In this document: piece after piece, positions 44,416-52,844 of the stretch
How positions within the stretch are numbered: the stretch's first letter is position 1
Layout of the letters: each line of letters starts with the position of its first letter
Source of the DNA: an uncultured Roseburia sp.
GTDB lineage: Bacteria; Bacillota_A; Clostridia; Lachnospirales; Lachnospiraceae
Reading direction: 5' to 3'
NCBI GenBank assembly: GCA_900753715.1
Contig: CAAEAE010000015.1
Coordinates: 62,001-126,000, forward strand
Length of the DNA stretch: 64,000 nt
Notes under the pieces: generated by a model
Databases searched by the model: none
What the model saw: the letters and a program-made list of their open reading frames with translations, nothing else
What the model was told of the DNA's origin: nothing
Program-made: the position numbers and the translations under genes

Positions 44416-45435
44416 TTATTCTGCCGTCGGTGCAAAGATTTCAAGCGCATCCGGTGTGCTAAGCGGTGCACGATAGATTGTTTCTGTGTAGAATTCCTTT
44501 GCATACACATAGGAAGAGGTGACGTTGATGGAATTATAAACGCCGTCTGCGAGCACCTCGTAATCAGACCCGTCCGTGCGGATACGGCAGAGAGCCGGAT
44601 CATCGCCGTTTCGTGCAAAATAAATATAGTCGCCGTAGAGGTTGTAGGTGTCGAGGCGGTCTTCACAGAGAATCATTTTCTCTCCGGTTGAAAGGTCGAC
44701 ACGGGCAAGTGCATAGTTGTTGTCACAGTCCATGAAATAAGCAATTCCGTCTTCTGTGACGGTTGGCATAAAGCAGTTTCCACTATAAAAAGAAGAAGCA
44801 GAATCCGAAGCAGTATCAAGCTTCCAGATATTATGGTCACCTGTCAGTCCGTTATAGTAGAAATACTGTCCATCGGAATCACAGGGAAGAAACGCTTCTG
44901 GGGAGACAATGGCAGCATCCTCGCCGTCAATCCGTATCTTGGAAAGAACGGTGGAATTGTTCTTGTCGGAACGCAGATAGTAAAGATAATTGCCAATTAA
45001 GGATGCATCGCTGCACCGGCTGGAGTCTAATATTTTGACGCTGTCGCCGCCGGTTCGCCGGATGCGGCACAGACTGTTCGTGTTGATATTTAAGAATGAA
45101 AAAGCGGTATCGGGATCTTTTTTTTGATTATTACGAACATAGTATACGTAATTGGCATCTGCATTGATGGAGAGTGCGGTGTCGTCACAGAGCTTTTTGA
45201 CATTGGAACCGTCACTGTTCATCGAATACAGCTTATTTTCGTCCGCTGGATTGGAAAAGAAGATGGTTCCGTCATTTTCACAGAAAAGCCCGGAGTTATA
45301 GAGGTTTCCCGCCACATTTCCGTTTACATACGTCTCATTGAACTTTGTTTTTTCGCTGAGATGGCGGTAGATGCCGAGTGCAGCTGCTATGGTAAGCAAC
45401 AGAAAAAGAACCAAAAAAGGGGTCTTTTTTTTCAT
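44416..45435 (-). CDS. Membrane-anchored beta-propeller protein (DUF5050-like)
   Basis: 339 residues. N-terminal membrane helix (about residues 5-22) after MKKK, then an extracytoplasmic domain of repeated units with the pattern YYxxxxxxxxLxRIxxDG (for example LYSMNSDGSNVKKLCDD, TVLSKIRIDGED, LCRIRTDGSDYEVL). This is typical of DUF5050/prolow-density-type six-bladed propellers in clostridia. No catalytic residues are recognised; binding or sensing at the surface is likely. Transcribed opposite to its neighbours from a divergent promoter shared with pheA. Confidence 0.8.
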   Translation of the reverse strand: MKKKTPFLVLFLLLTIAAALGIYRHLSEKTKFNETYVNGNVAGNLYNSGLFCENDGTIFFSNPADENKLYSMNSDGSNVKKLCDDTALSINADANYVYYVRNNQKKDPDTAFSFLNINTNSLCRIRRTGGDSVKILDSSRCSDASLIGNYLYYLRSDKNNSTVLSKIRIDGEDAAIVSPEAFLPCDSDGQYFYYNGLTGDHNIWKLDTASDSASSFYSGNCFMPTVTEDGIAYFMDCDNNYALARVDLSTGEKMILCEDRLDTYNLYGDYIYFARNGDDPALCRIRTDGSDYEVLADGVYNSINVTSSYVYAKEFYTETIYRAPLSTPDALEIFAPTAE

Positions 45436-45484
45436 GGAAAACGCCTCATTTCTTTTACAAAAAATTTGTATTATTTTTACAGAA

Positions 45485-45514
45485 ATTATAGCATTTTTAC
45501 CAGTATTCTTGCAA
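45485..45514 (-). promoter_or_regulatory. Promoter of the DUF5050-like gene
   Basis: On the minus strand: -35 TTGCAA (45509-45514), 18-bp spacer, -10 TATAAT (45485-45490). About 50 bp upstream of the start; lies back to back with the pheA promoter. Confidence 0.75.
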
Positions 45515-45521
45515 GGGTGAC

Positions 45522-45553
45522 TTGATATTCATACGTTAATATACTATAGTATA
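45522..45553 (+). promoter_or_regulatory. Promoter of pheA with overlapping 14-bp palindrome
   Basis: -35 TTGATA (45522-45527), 17-bp spacer, -10 TATAGT (45545-45550). The perfect palindrome TATACTATAGTATA (45540-45553) covers the -10 box and could be an operator, though AT-rich palindromes also arise by chance. Confidence 0.7.
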
Positions 45554-45586
45554 ACTAGAATAAGATAAAAATTTTACGGAGAATAT

Positions 45587-46717
45587 ATGAGAGATTTAAA
45601 AGATTTACGCAAAGAGATTGATGCAGTAGACAAACAGATTGTGGAGCTGTTCCAGAAGCGGATGGGAATTGCCGAGGAAGTGGCAGAATATAAGATTTCC
45701 ACCGGAAAAAAGGTGTTTGACAAGGAACGCGAGACAGAGAAGTTAAAGTCCTTAACGGTGCTTGGAGATAATGAGTTCAACCGGATTGGAATCGGAGAAT
45801 TGTTTGAGCAGATTATGGCAGTGAGCCGCAAGCGCCAGTACCAGATGCTGACAGAGCATGGAATCTATGAAAAACCGGATTTCGCGCAGATTGAAGCACT
45901 TGATTACCACAATGCAAAAATTGTTTTTCAGGGAACCGAAGGTGCGTACAGCCAGCTTGCATTGAAAGAATATTTCGGACATGAAACCGATAGTTTTCAT
46001 GTCGAGACCTGGCGGGATGCAATGGAAGCAATCCGTAAGGGAGAAGCAGATTATGCAGTGCTTCCGATTGAAAATTCCTCCGCAGGAATTGTTTCTGAAA
46101 ATTACGACCTTCTGATTGAATATGACAATTGTATCGTCGGAGAACAGATTATTCCGATTGAGCACGCACTTTTAGGACTTCCGGAAGCGGAACTTTCTGA
46201 TATTACGGAAGTGTATTCCCATCCACAGGCATTAATGCAGTGTGGCAGATATCTTGAAAATCACAGGGAGTGGGAAAAGCACAGCCTGAAGAATACAGCA
46301 GTTTCTGCATGCAAGGTAAAAGAGGATGCAAAGAAGAATCAGGCGGCAATCGCAAGTGAACTGACGGCAGAAATCTATGGACTGAAAGTGCTCGATGAGA
46401 AGATTCAGGACAGCCGGACAAATGCGACACGTTTTATCATTGTGACCGGCAAAAAGGTGTACACGAAGGCAGCACAGAAAATCAGCATTAGCTTTGAAAT
46501 TCCACATGAAAGCGGTTCTTTGTACCGGATGCTTTCCCATTTTATCTATAACGGATTAAACATGAACCGGATTGAATCAAGACCGGTGCAGGGAAAAAAC
46601 TGGGAGTATCGTTTTTTCATTGATTTCGAGGGAAATCTCGATGATGCCGCCGTACAGAATGCACTGCGCGGAATCAGAGAGGAAGCAATCCGTCTTAAGA
46701 TTCTTGGTAATTACTAA
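45587..46717 (+). CDS. pheA: Bifunctional chorismate mutase/prephenate dehydratase
   Basis: P-protein of phenylalanine synthesis. 376 residues. AroQ chorismate mutase domain (about 1-90: LRKEIDAVDKQIVELFQKRM). Prephenate dehydratase domain (about 108-285: VFQGTEGAYSQLALKEYF, YAVLPIENSSAGIV, and the TRF-type motif NATRFIIV). C-terminal ACT domain (about 295-375) has ISFEIPHESGSLYRML, with the ESRP-type Phe-binding segment RIESRPVQGKNWEYRFF. Ribosome site ACGGAG. Feedback inhibition by Phe through ACT is the family norm. Confidence 0.96.
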   Translation: MRDLKDLRKEIDAVDKQIVELFQKRMGIAEEVAEYKISTGKKVFDKERETEKLKSLTVLGDNEFNRIGIGELFEQIMAVSRKRQYQMLTEHGIYEKPDFAQIEALDYHNAKIVFQGTEGAYSQLALKEYFGHETDSFHVETWRDAMEAIRKGEADYAVLPIENSSAGIVSENYDLLIEYDNCIVGEQIIPIEHALLGLPEAELSDITEVYSHPQALMQCGRYLENHREWEKHSLKNTAVSACKVKEDAKKNQAAIASELTAEIYGLKVLDEKIQDSRTNATRFIIVTGKKVYTKAAQKISISFEIPHESGSLYRMLSHFIYNGLNMNRIESRPVQGKNWEYRFFIDFEGNLDDAAVQNALRGIREEAIRLKILGNY

Positions 46718-46739
46718 AAAGGATAATGGGGGGAAAGAT

Positions 46740-48278
46740 ATGGCGATTCATACATTTGCAGCAATCTACATCGGGTCTTATGAGGTGAGTCTTAAGATAT
46801 TTGAATTGTCTGCCAAGCATAAAATCCGGGAAATCGATTATGTCAGGAGCAGAGTGGAACTCGGAAGAGACGCTTATTCCATCGGAAGCATCGGGTATGA
46901 ACTGGTGGAGGCACTCTGCGATACGTTAGAAGAATTCGGGACCATTATGAAGGGGTATCGTGTGGACGATTACCAGGCATATGCGGCAGCAGTTCTCCGG
47001 GATGTCAGCAACGAACTGTTTATCTTAGACCAGATTAAAATCCGCACCGGGCTTGACGTTCATGTGTTAAGCAATTCCGAGCACCGTTTTATCAGCTATA
47101 AGGCAGTTGCAATGCGCAGTGAATTTGAACAGCTGATTCAAAAGAGCGCAGCGGTTGTTGATGTCAGCGGAAGCGGTATGCAGATTACGATTTTTTCAAA
47201 GGGAAAGGTCATCACAACTGAGCATCTGGGTTTAAGCACAATGCGGATGCGGGAACAGCTCTCAAGAAAAAGTGTCAATCTTGCACAATATGAACTTCAG
47301 ATTGAGGAGCTTGCTGAAAAAGAACTTGAGGTATTCCGTTCCATTTACATGGACGAGGTGGAAATTGAATACCTTGTGATTATCGGAGATTACATTACAG
47401 AATTGTTTCGCAAAGTTGAGAAAAATAAAGACGGTCATACGGTCAGCGTGAAAAAGTTTTCAAAACTGTTAGACAAGGTCTGCTGCAAGAGTCAGGAAGA
47501 GATGGCAGAAGAATTGGGGCTTTCAAGTGACCGGGACGGACTTTTCATTCCGTATCTGATGATTTTTAAGTGCATGGCGAAATATCTCGGGGCAAAGGAA
47601 CTGTGGGCGCCGGGTTCGAACATCAGCGACGGAATTGCGTGTGATTATGCAGAAAAACATAATATCTATAAAGTGACGCATGATTTTGATGCAGATATTT
47701 TATCGGCAGCATGGAGTCTGTCAAACCGTTACAGAAGTTATTCGCCGCATATTGATGCCTTAACGCAGATGGCAACGCTTTTATTTGACACGATGAAGAA
47801 TGTCCATGGGCTTGGCAAACGGGAGCGCCTGCTGCTTCAGGTGGCGGCAATCTTACATGACTGCGGCAAATATATCAGTTTTGCCAACGGACCGCAGTGC
47901 TCCTACGATATCATTATGGCGTCTGAAATTATCGGTCTGACGCATTTAGAGCGGGAAATTGTTGCAGAGACGGTGCTCTATAACACCCGTCCGCTGGGAG
48001 ATTACGATGAGGTGTCCGATAAACTCGATAAAAACAGTTATCTTACCGTGGCAAAATTATCTGCAATCCTTCGGGTGTCCAATGCGATGGACAGAAGCCA
48101 CAAGCAGAAGTTTAAGAATGTAAAGGCTGCCGTAAAGGGAAAAGAACTGGTGATTACGGTTGAGACAGAAGATGACATTGCGCTGGAAAAGGCTCTTTTT
48201 GAGGCAAAGACACTGTATTTTGAACACATTTTCAGTATCAAGCCGGTATTAAAGGAAAAAAGGGTTTACAATTCATAG
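46740..48278 (+). CDS. Ppx/GppA-type phosphatase with HD domain, altered phosphate loop
   Basis: Exopolyphosphatase/pppGpp-phosphatase-like ASKHA protein. 512 residues: N-terminal Ppx/GppA domains (about 1-300) and a C-terminal HD domain (about 335-500; RYSPHIDALTQMATLLFD, AAILHDCGKYISF). The first phosphate loop reads AAIYIGSYEV, where the family has D-[IV]-G-S-[NF]; Tyr10 replaces the usual Asp. The second loop is VVDVSGSGMQIT rather than DxGGGS. Catalysis in the Ppx part may be lost while HD residues remain. ATG 46740 follows GGGGGGAAAG; upstream in-frame ATG 46572 is inside pheA. ppk1 follows 11 bases later, so a polyphosphate role is likely. Confidence 0.85.
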   Translation: MAIHTFAAIYIGSYEVSLKIFELSAKHKIREIDYVRSRVELGRDAYSIGSIGYELVEALCDTLEEFGTIMKGYRVDDYQAYAAAVLRDVSNELFILDQIKIRTGLDVHVLSNSEHRFISYKAVAMRSEFEQLIQKSAAVVDVSGSGMQITIFSKGKVITTEHLGLSTMRMREQLSRKSVNLAQYELQIEELAEKELEVFRSIYMDEVEIEYLVIIGDYITELFRKVEKNKDGHTVSVKKFSKLLDKVCCKSQEEMAEELGLSSDRDGLFIPYLMIFKCMAKYLGAKELWAPGSNISDGIACDYAEKHNIYKVTHDFDADILSAAWSLSNRYRSYSPHIDALTQMATLLFDTMKNVHGLGKRERLLLQVAAILHDCGKYISFANGPQCSYDIIMASEIIGLTHLEREIVAETVLYNTRPLGDYDEVSDKLDKNSYLTVAKLSAILRVSNAMDRSHKQKFKNVKAAVKGKELVITVETEDDIALEKALFEAKTLYFEHIFSIKPVLKEKRVYNS

Positions 48279-48289
48279 GAGTGAGGAAT

Positions 48290-50434
48290 ATGGAGAAGCA
48301 GAAAGATTTTAAGAATCCGGAATATTATGAGAACAGGGAGTTAAGCTGGCTGAAGTTTGATGGCAGAGTGCTAAACGAGGCAAGGGATAAAAGTATTCCA
48401 CTGCTGGAACGCTTGAAATTTGTCAGCATCACCTCATCAAACCTGGATGAGTTCTTTATGGTGCGTGTGGCATCGTTAAAAGATATGGTGCATGCAAACT
48501 ATAAAAAGAAAGATATTGCGGGTATGACGGCGTCAGAGCAGCTTGCGGCAATCAACGAAAAGACAAGGGAACTGGTAGGATTACAGTACAGCACGTATAA
48601 CCGGTCGTTAATTCCGCTGCTGAATAAGAATCATATTTATATTGTAGATGAGTTTGAAAAGTTGACGGAGGAACAGAGCCGTTTTGTGGACCGGTATTTT
48701 GAAGAAAATGTATATCCGGTACTGACCCCTATGGCAGTGGATGCATCCAGACCATTTCCGTTAATCCGCAACAAGACACTTAACATTGCAGCCCTTCTTT
48801 CCAGAAAAAAAGGCAAAGAGAAAAAAGAGGGCGAGGAAGTGGAATTTGCCACGGTTCAGGTGCCGAGTGTCCTGCCGAGACTCGTGCAGATTCCATCAAG
48901 TGAGCCGGAGGAGAAGACGTTTATCCTGTTAGAGCAGATTATTGAAAAAAATATTGATAAGCTGTTTTTAAGCTATGAGATTCGCTGTGCCTGCCCTTAC
49001 CGGGTTATGCGAAATGCGGATTTAACCATTGACGAGGATGAGGCATCCGACCTCTTAAAGGAGATTCAGAAACAGTTAAAAATGCGTCAGTGGGGAGAAG
49101 TAATCCGGCTTGAGGTAGAAGAGGGGATTGATGAGACACTGTTGCAGTTTTTAAAGACAGAATTAAAAGTGGCAGAGGAGGATGTTTTTTCAATTGAAGG
49201 ACCGATTGATTTGACCTTTTTGATGAAAATGTACGGAATGGAAGGCTGTGATGAACTTCGCTACAAGCCGTATACGCCGCAGCGGGTTCCACAGATTGAG
49301 CCGGGCAGCGATATCTTTGCAGCTATCCGGAAGGGGGATATTTTACTGCACCATCCATATCAGACATTTGATCCGGTAGTGGATTTTATCCGTCAGGCAG
49401 CGCTTGATAAAAATGTACTTGCAATCAAACAGACGCTTTATCGTGTCAGCGGTAATTCTCCAATTATTGCTTCTCTTGCGATGGCAGCAGAAAACGGCAA
49501 GCAGGTATCCGTTCTGGTGGAATTAAAAGCGCGTTTTGACGAGGAAAACAATATTGTCTGGGCAAAGAAGCTCGAACAGGCAGGCTGTCATGTTATTTAT
49601 GGTCTGGTTGGACTTAAAACGCATAGTAAAATTGCACTTGTAGTAAGAAGGGAAGAGGACGGAATCAGACGTTACGTTCATCTTGGAACCGGAAACTACA
49701 ATGATTCGACGGCAAAATTATACACGGATTGCGGAATCTTCACCTGTCAGGAGGCAATCGGAGAGGATGCTACGGCAGTGTTTAATATGCTTTCCGGTTA
49801 TTCGGAGCCACTCTCCTGGAATGAGCTTGCACTTGCACCGTTATGGCTTCGCACCAAATTTATGCGCCTGATTGAACGGGAAACAAAACATGCGAGAGAG
49901 GGTAAACCGGCAAAAATTATTGCCAAGATGAACTCTCTATGTGATGCGGGAATTATTGCAGCTCTTTACGAAGCATCTGCGGCAGGGGTAAAAATTCAGC
50001 TGATTGTGCGCGGAATCTGTTGCTTAAAGGTTGGAATTCCAGGTGTCAGCGATAATATTGAAGTGCGCTCGATTGTAGGAAACTTCTTGGAGCACAGCCG
50101 TATTTTCTATTTTTACAATGACGGAGAAGAAGAGGTGTATATGGGAAGCGCAGACTGGATGCCGCGTAACCTTGACCGTCGTGTGGAAATTCTTTTCCCG
50201 GTGCTTGATGAGAATATTCGCAGGCAGGTGATGCATATTCTGGAAGTGGAGCTTGAGGACAACACAAAGGCACACTTTTTACAGGCGGACGGAACTTATG
50301 AGAAGATGGATAAACGCGGAAAAGTGCTTGTAAATTCCCAGGAACAGTTTTGTAAGGAGGCGCTTGAGGCGGTTCCAAAACAGGATCATGTTTACAGAGA
50401 ACGTGTGTTCATTCCGGCACAGCCGGCAGAATAG
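48290..50434 (+). CDS. ppk1: Polyphosphate kinase Ppk1
   Basis: Reversible polymerisation of ATP gamma-phosphate to polyphosphate. 714 residues. N-terminal domain with YENRELSWLKFDGRVLNEA and SNLDEFFMVRVA, then PLD-like catalytic halves: KQTLYRVSGNSPI, HSKIALVVRRE with the autophosphorylated-type His, HLGTGNYNDSTA, and EHSRIFYFYN followed by MGSADWMPRNLDRRVE. ATG 48290 with GAGG upstream is preferred over the GTG at 48281, which overlaps the ribosome site. Operon partner of the Ppx-like gene. Confidence 0.96.
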   Translation: MEKQKDFKNPEYYENRELSWLKFDGRVLNEARDKSIPLLERLKFVSITSSNLDEFFMVRVASLKDMVHANYKKKDIAGMTASEQLAAINEKTRELVGLQYSTYNRSLIPLLNKNHIYIVDEFEKLTEEQSRFVDRYFEENVYPVLTPMAVDASRPFPLIRNKTLNIAALLSRKKGKEKKEGEEVEFATVQVPSVLPRLVQIPSSEPEEKTFILLEQIIEKNIDKLFLSYEIRCACPYRVMRNADLTIDEDEASDLLKEIQKQLKMRQWGEVIRLEVEEGIDETLLQFLKTELKVAEEDVFSIEGPIDLTFLMKMYGMEGCDELRYKPYTPQRVPQIEPGSDIFAAIRKGDILLHHPYQTFDPVVDFIRQAALDKNVLAIKQTLYRVSGNSPIIASLAMAAENGKQVSVLVELKARFDEENNIVWAKKLEQAGCHVIYGLVGLKTHSKIALVVRREEDGIRRYVHLGTGNYNDSTAKLYTDCGIFTCQEAIGEDATAVFNMLSGYSEPLSWNELALAPLWLRTKFMRLIERETKHAREGKPAKIIAKMNSLCDAGIIAALYEASAAGVKIQLIVRGICCLKVGIPGVSDNIEVRSIVGNFLEHSRIFYFYNDGEEEVYMGSADWMPRNLDRRVEILFPVLDENIRRQVMHILEVELEDNTKAHFLQADGTYEKMDKRGKVLVNSQEQFCKEALEAVPKQDHVYRERVFIPAQPAE

Positions 50435-50464
50435 ACCATAAGAAAAAAAGAGGGAGTGGGGGAA

Positions 50465-51277
50465 ATGAGCCAGAAAATCTTGTTTGTGGATTTGGATCAG
50501 ACATTACTGTGCGATGATAAGAGTATTTCTCAGAATAATCGTCAGGCGATTCAGAAGATGCTTGATGAGGGACATTATATTGCACTGGCAACCGGGCGTT
50601 CGGTGGAAAGCGGAAGACGTGTGGCGAGAGAACTGGGATTGTCGAGACCGGGCTGTTATATGATAGCATTTAACGGTGCAGTTTTATATGACTGTGCAGC
50701 GGATCGTACACTTATGATACGCTCCCTGCCGGTGGATGTGGTGCAGGAACTTTTTGAACGCGCCGCGCGTGCGGGAATTTATGCGCAGACTTATAACAGC
50801 ACAGATGTTATCACAGTAAAACATACGAAGGAACTTGATTATTACAGAAGCCGTACACATTTGAATTATAAGCTGGTGCCAAACGTGCTGGATGCACTGG
50901 AGGAGGAACCGCAGAAGGTGCTGTTAATTGATTTGGAGCATCATGACAGGCTCGAGCGGTTTCAGAAGCGAAATCTTCACTGGGAAAAGGGAAAATGTAA
51001 CAGCCTCTTTTCCTGTAGACAATATCTGGAATATTGTCCGCCTGATACGACAAAAGGAACCGGAGTGGAAGAACTGACGCGCATCTTAAATATGCCGCTT
51101 GACAGCACGGTGGCAGTTGGCGATGAGGAAAATGATATTTCCATGATACAGACGGCACATATTGGAATTGCCGTAAAAAACGGAATCCCGGAAATCAGGA
51201 AAGCTGCGGATTACGTGACGGAAAACGATAACAATCATGATGCAATTGCCGAGGTAATTGAAAAATTTGTTTTGTAG
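50465..51277 (+). CDS. HAD-superfamily Cof-type phosphatase
   Basis: 270 residues. HAD motif I FVDLDQTLLCDD (Asp nucleophile and acid/base Asp), motif II in ALATGRSVES, Lys in motif III region (TTKGTGVEEL), motif IV VAVGDEENDISMI. A C2-type cap lies between (about 85-190), typical of the Cof/YidA group that hydrolyses sugar phosphates and pyridoxal or flavin phosphates. Specific substrate unknown. ATG 50465 is chosen over the GTG at 50456, which lies in the purine-rich ribosome site. Confidence 0.9.
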   Translation: MSQKILFVDLDQTLLCDDKSISQNNRQAIQKMLDEGHYIALATGRSVESGRRVARELGLSRPGCYMIAFNGAVLYDCAADRTLMIRSLPVDVVQELFERAARAGIYAQTYNSTDVITVKHTKELDYYRSRTHLNYKLVPNVLDALEEEPQKVLLIDLEHHDRLERFQKRNLHWEKGKCNSLFSCRQYLEYCPPDTTKGTGVEELTRILNMPLDSTVAVGDEENDISMIQTAHIGIAVKNGIPEIRKAADYVTENDNNHDAIAEVIEKFVL

Positions 51278-51290
51278 TTATGGGAGCGAA

Positions 51291-51325
51291 AAAGAGCAGA
51301 AGGGATTAGTACCTTTCTGCTCTTT
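51291..51325. terminator. Bidirectional terminator overlapping the PHP gene end
   Basis: AAAGAGCAGAAGG (51291-51303) pairs with CCTTTCTGCTCTTT (51312-51325), loop about 8 nt. The A-rich left flank gives a T-run for the minus strand. The - strand PHP stop codon (51306-51308) lies in the loop. Confidence 0.85.
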
Positions 51326-52160
51326 CCCGGATATCTGAAAGGACGGAATAAGGGATATAGAGATGTCCGCGCCCCTTGCCCAGATGAATGGACGGCTTGT
51401 TGGAACCATGAAAATCAGAACCGCCGCTGATGAGCAGGTGATTCTGGGTTGCAATTTTTTTGACAAGCTGTTCTTCTCCGACCGTATAGGTGGAATATAT
51501 GGCTTCAATTCCATCTAATCCTACGGCGGTCAGGTCATCAATCAATGCCTGAAGCCTTACAGAACTCATATGGTAGAGTAGTGGGTGTGCAAGGATAGCG
51601 ACGCCACCAGCCTGATGAATGAGGGAAACTGCCTCCATGGGCGTGATTTTAAAACGTCCGACATAGCAGCGGCAGCCGTCTCCGATATATTTTTCAAAGG
51701 CTTCCTGGACACTTTTGATACAGCCGTGGTTGAAAAGAAAACGTGCAATATTGGCGCGTGTGATGACACTGTCTGGATTTTCTGCCCGGAGCGCTTCCAT
51801 TGTGATGGAAAATCCTTCCTGGCGTAACGCTTCTAACATTTTTTCGTTGCGATTATCCCTGCATTCCCGGAATTCTTTTGTTTTCTGAATGAGAAGTTCA
51901 TTGTCCGGGTTGATGTAAAGCCCTACGATATGAATTTCTTTTTCTCCGTAGGCGGTGGAAAGTTCAATGCCGGGAATCAGTTCGATGCCCGCCTGGCAGG
52001 CGATGGCAGATGCTTCTGCAACACCGAGGGTCGTATCATGGTCGGTCAGGGCAAAAGCGGAAAGTCCTGCATCTTTTGCGAGGAAGACAAGCTCAGATGG
52101 AGTGCAGGTTCCATCTGATGCGGTGGAGTGCACATGAAGGTCTACAATTCTTTGTTCCAT
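51306..52160 (-). CDS. PHP-domain phosphoesterase
   Basis: 284 residues. Metal-binding motifs of the PHP superfamily: DLHVHSTASDGT at the N-terminus, FALTDHDTT, GIELSTAY with conserved Glu, LAHPLLYH and SGGSDFHGSNKP near the C-terminus. Resembles the YciV/RNase AM-type single-domain group (3',5'-nucleotide or 5'-RNA-end phosphatase); the reaction here is not certain. Start set at the ATG at 52160: it begins MEQRIVDLHVHS and follows GGAGGATTTT; the upstream ATGs (52184, 52172) are unsupported. Confidence 0.9.
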   Translation of the reverse strand: MEQRIVDLHVHSTASDGTCTPSELVFLAKDAGLSAFALTDHDTTLGVAEASAIACQAGIELIPGIELSTAYGEKEIHIVGLYINPDNELLIQKTKEFRECRDNRNEKMLEALRQEGFSITMEALRAENPDSVITRANIARFLFNHGCIKSVQEAFEKYIGDGCRCYVGRFKITPMEAVSLIHQAGGVAILAHPLLYHMSSVRLQALIDDLTAVGLDGIEAIYSTYTVGEEQLVKKIATQNHLLISGGSDFHGSNKPSIHLGKGRGHLYIPYSVLSDIRERAERY

Positions 52161-52200
52161 AAAATCCTCCATTCTGCGCCACAAAGGCGCTTATGAATTT

Positions 52201-52229
52201 ATCATAGCGGAAAACAGATGAAAAGTCAA
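52201..52229 (-). promoter_or_regulatory. Promoter of the PHP phosphoesterase gene
   Basis: Minus strand: -35 TTGACT (52224-52229), 17-bp spacer, -10 TATGAT (52201-52206), about 40 bp upstream of the start codon. Confidence 0.75.
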
Positions 52230-52246
52230 AAAAGAGAGGTTATCGC

Positions 52247-52275
52247 TTGATGAAAGGAAGAGCAAGTGATAATAT
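52247..52275 (+). promoter_or_regulatory. Promoter of the orphan cheW-like gene
   Basis: -35 TTGATG (52247-52252), 17-bp spacer, -10 TAATAT (52270-52275). Divergent from the PHP promoter. Confidence 0.6.
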
Positions 52276-52308
52276 AGGGTAAAGAAAGAAAAACTGGAGG
52301 AAACAACT

Positions 52309-52758
52309 ATGCAGCTGTTGACATTTTTACTTGGGGGAGTGGAATATGGGATGCCGGTCAGTGATGTGATGTCCATTGAAAACCGGATGGAGCCGCTTCG
52401 GATTCCGGATTCACCGCGGTACATTGATGGAATCATCAATCTTCATGGAAGTATCGTTCCGGTTTATAATCTTGCCGAAAGATTCGGGTGCAAAGGGGAA
52501 CAGATTCATAATATTATCGTGTCGAATGTAGGCGGAATGAAAGTAGGGCTGGAAGTGGGCAGTGTCCATGAAATTATGGAAGCAGGAAGCTCGAGCGTGA
52601 ATGCAATGCCGGAACTGATGAATTACACCCAGAATTTTTTCCGGGAGGTTGTTGCACGAGACAAAGCGTTGATAGGTGTTTTGGATGTCAATTCACTGAT
52701 TACACAGGAAGAAAAAGAAGGAATCCGTAAACTGATTGATGACAATTCAAACCGTTAA
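52309..52758 (+). CDS. Orphan CheW-domain coupling protein
   Basis: 149 residues, a single CheW domain: LLTFLLGGVEYGMPVSDV at the N-terminus and the conserved YIDGIINLHGSIVPVYNLAERF at about residue 44, interrupted here only by description. The last 20 residues are charged. Distinct from the fla-operon cheW and about 34 kb away; a second coupling protein for some receptors or a CheV-like role without a receiver. It has its own promoter and a GGAGG ribosome site. A chemoreceptor gene lies about 2.3 kb downstream but is not in the same operon. Confidence 0.9.
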   Translation: MQLLTFLLGGVEYGMPVSDVMSIENRMEPLRIPDSPRYIDGIINLHGSIVPVYNLAERFGCKGEQIHNIIVSNVGGMKVGLEVGSVHEIMEAGSSSVNAMPELMNYTQNFFREVVARDKALIGVLDVNSLITQEEKEGIRKLIDDNSNR

Positions 52759-52776
52759 GGTAGAAATTGAAATCCC

Positions 52777-52805
52777 TTGACAGATACACTTTACAATGAT
52801 AAAGT
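52777..52805 (+). promoter_or_regulatory. Promoter of the 52845 lipoprotein gene
   Basis: -35 TTGACA (52777-52782), 17-bp spacer, -10 TAAAGT (52800-52805); start codon 40 bp downstream. Confidence 0.75.
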
Positions 52806-52844
52806 GAAAAAAGGTATTTACACCAGAAAGTAGAAGGAGAGAAG

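Noticed and set aside
44365..45525. Plus-strand frames at 44365-44691 and 45124-45525.
   Set aside because: Antisense to the DUF5050-like gene and across its promoter; no ribosome site and no recognisable protein.
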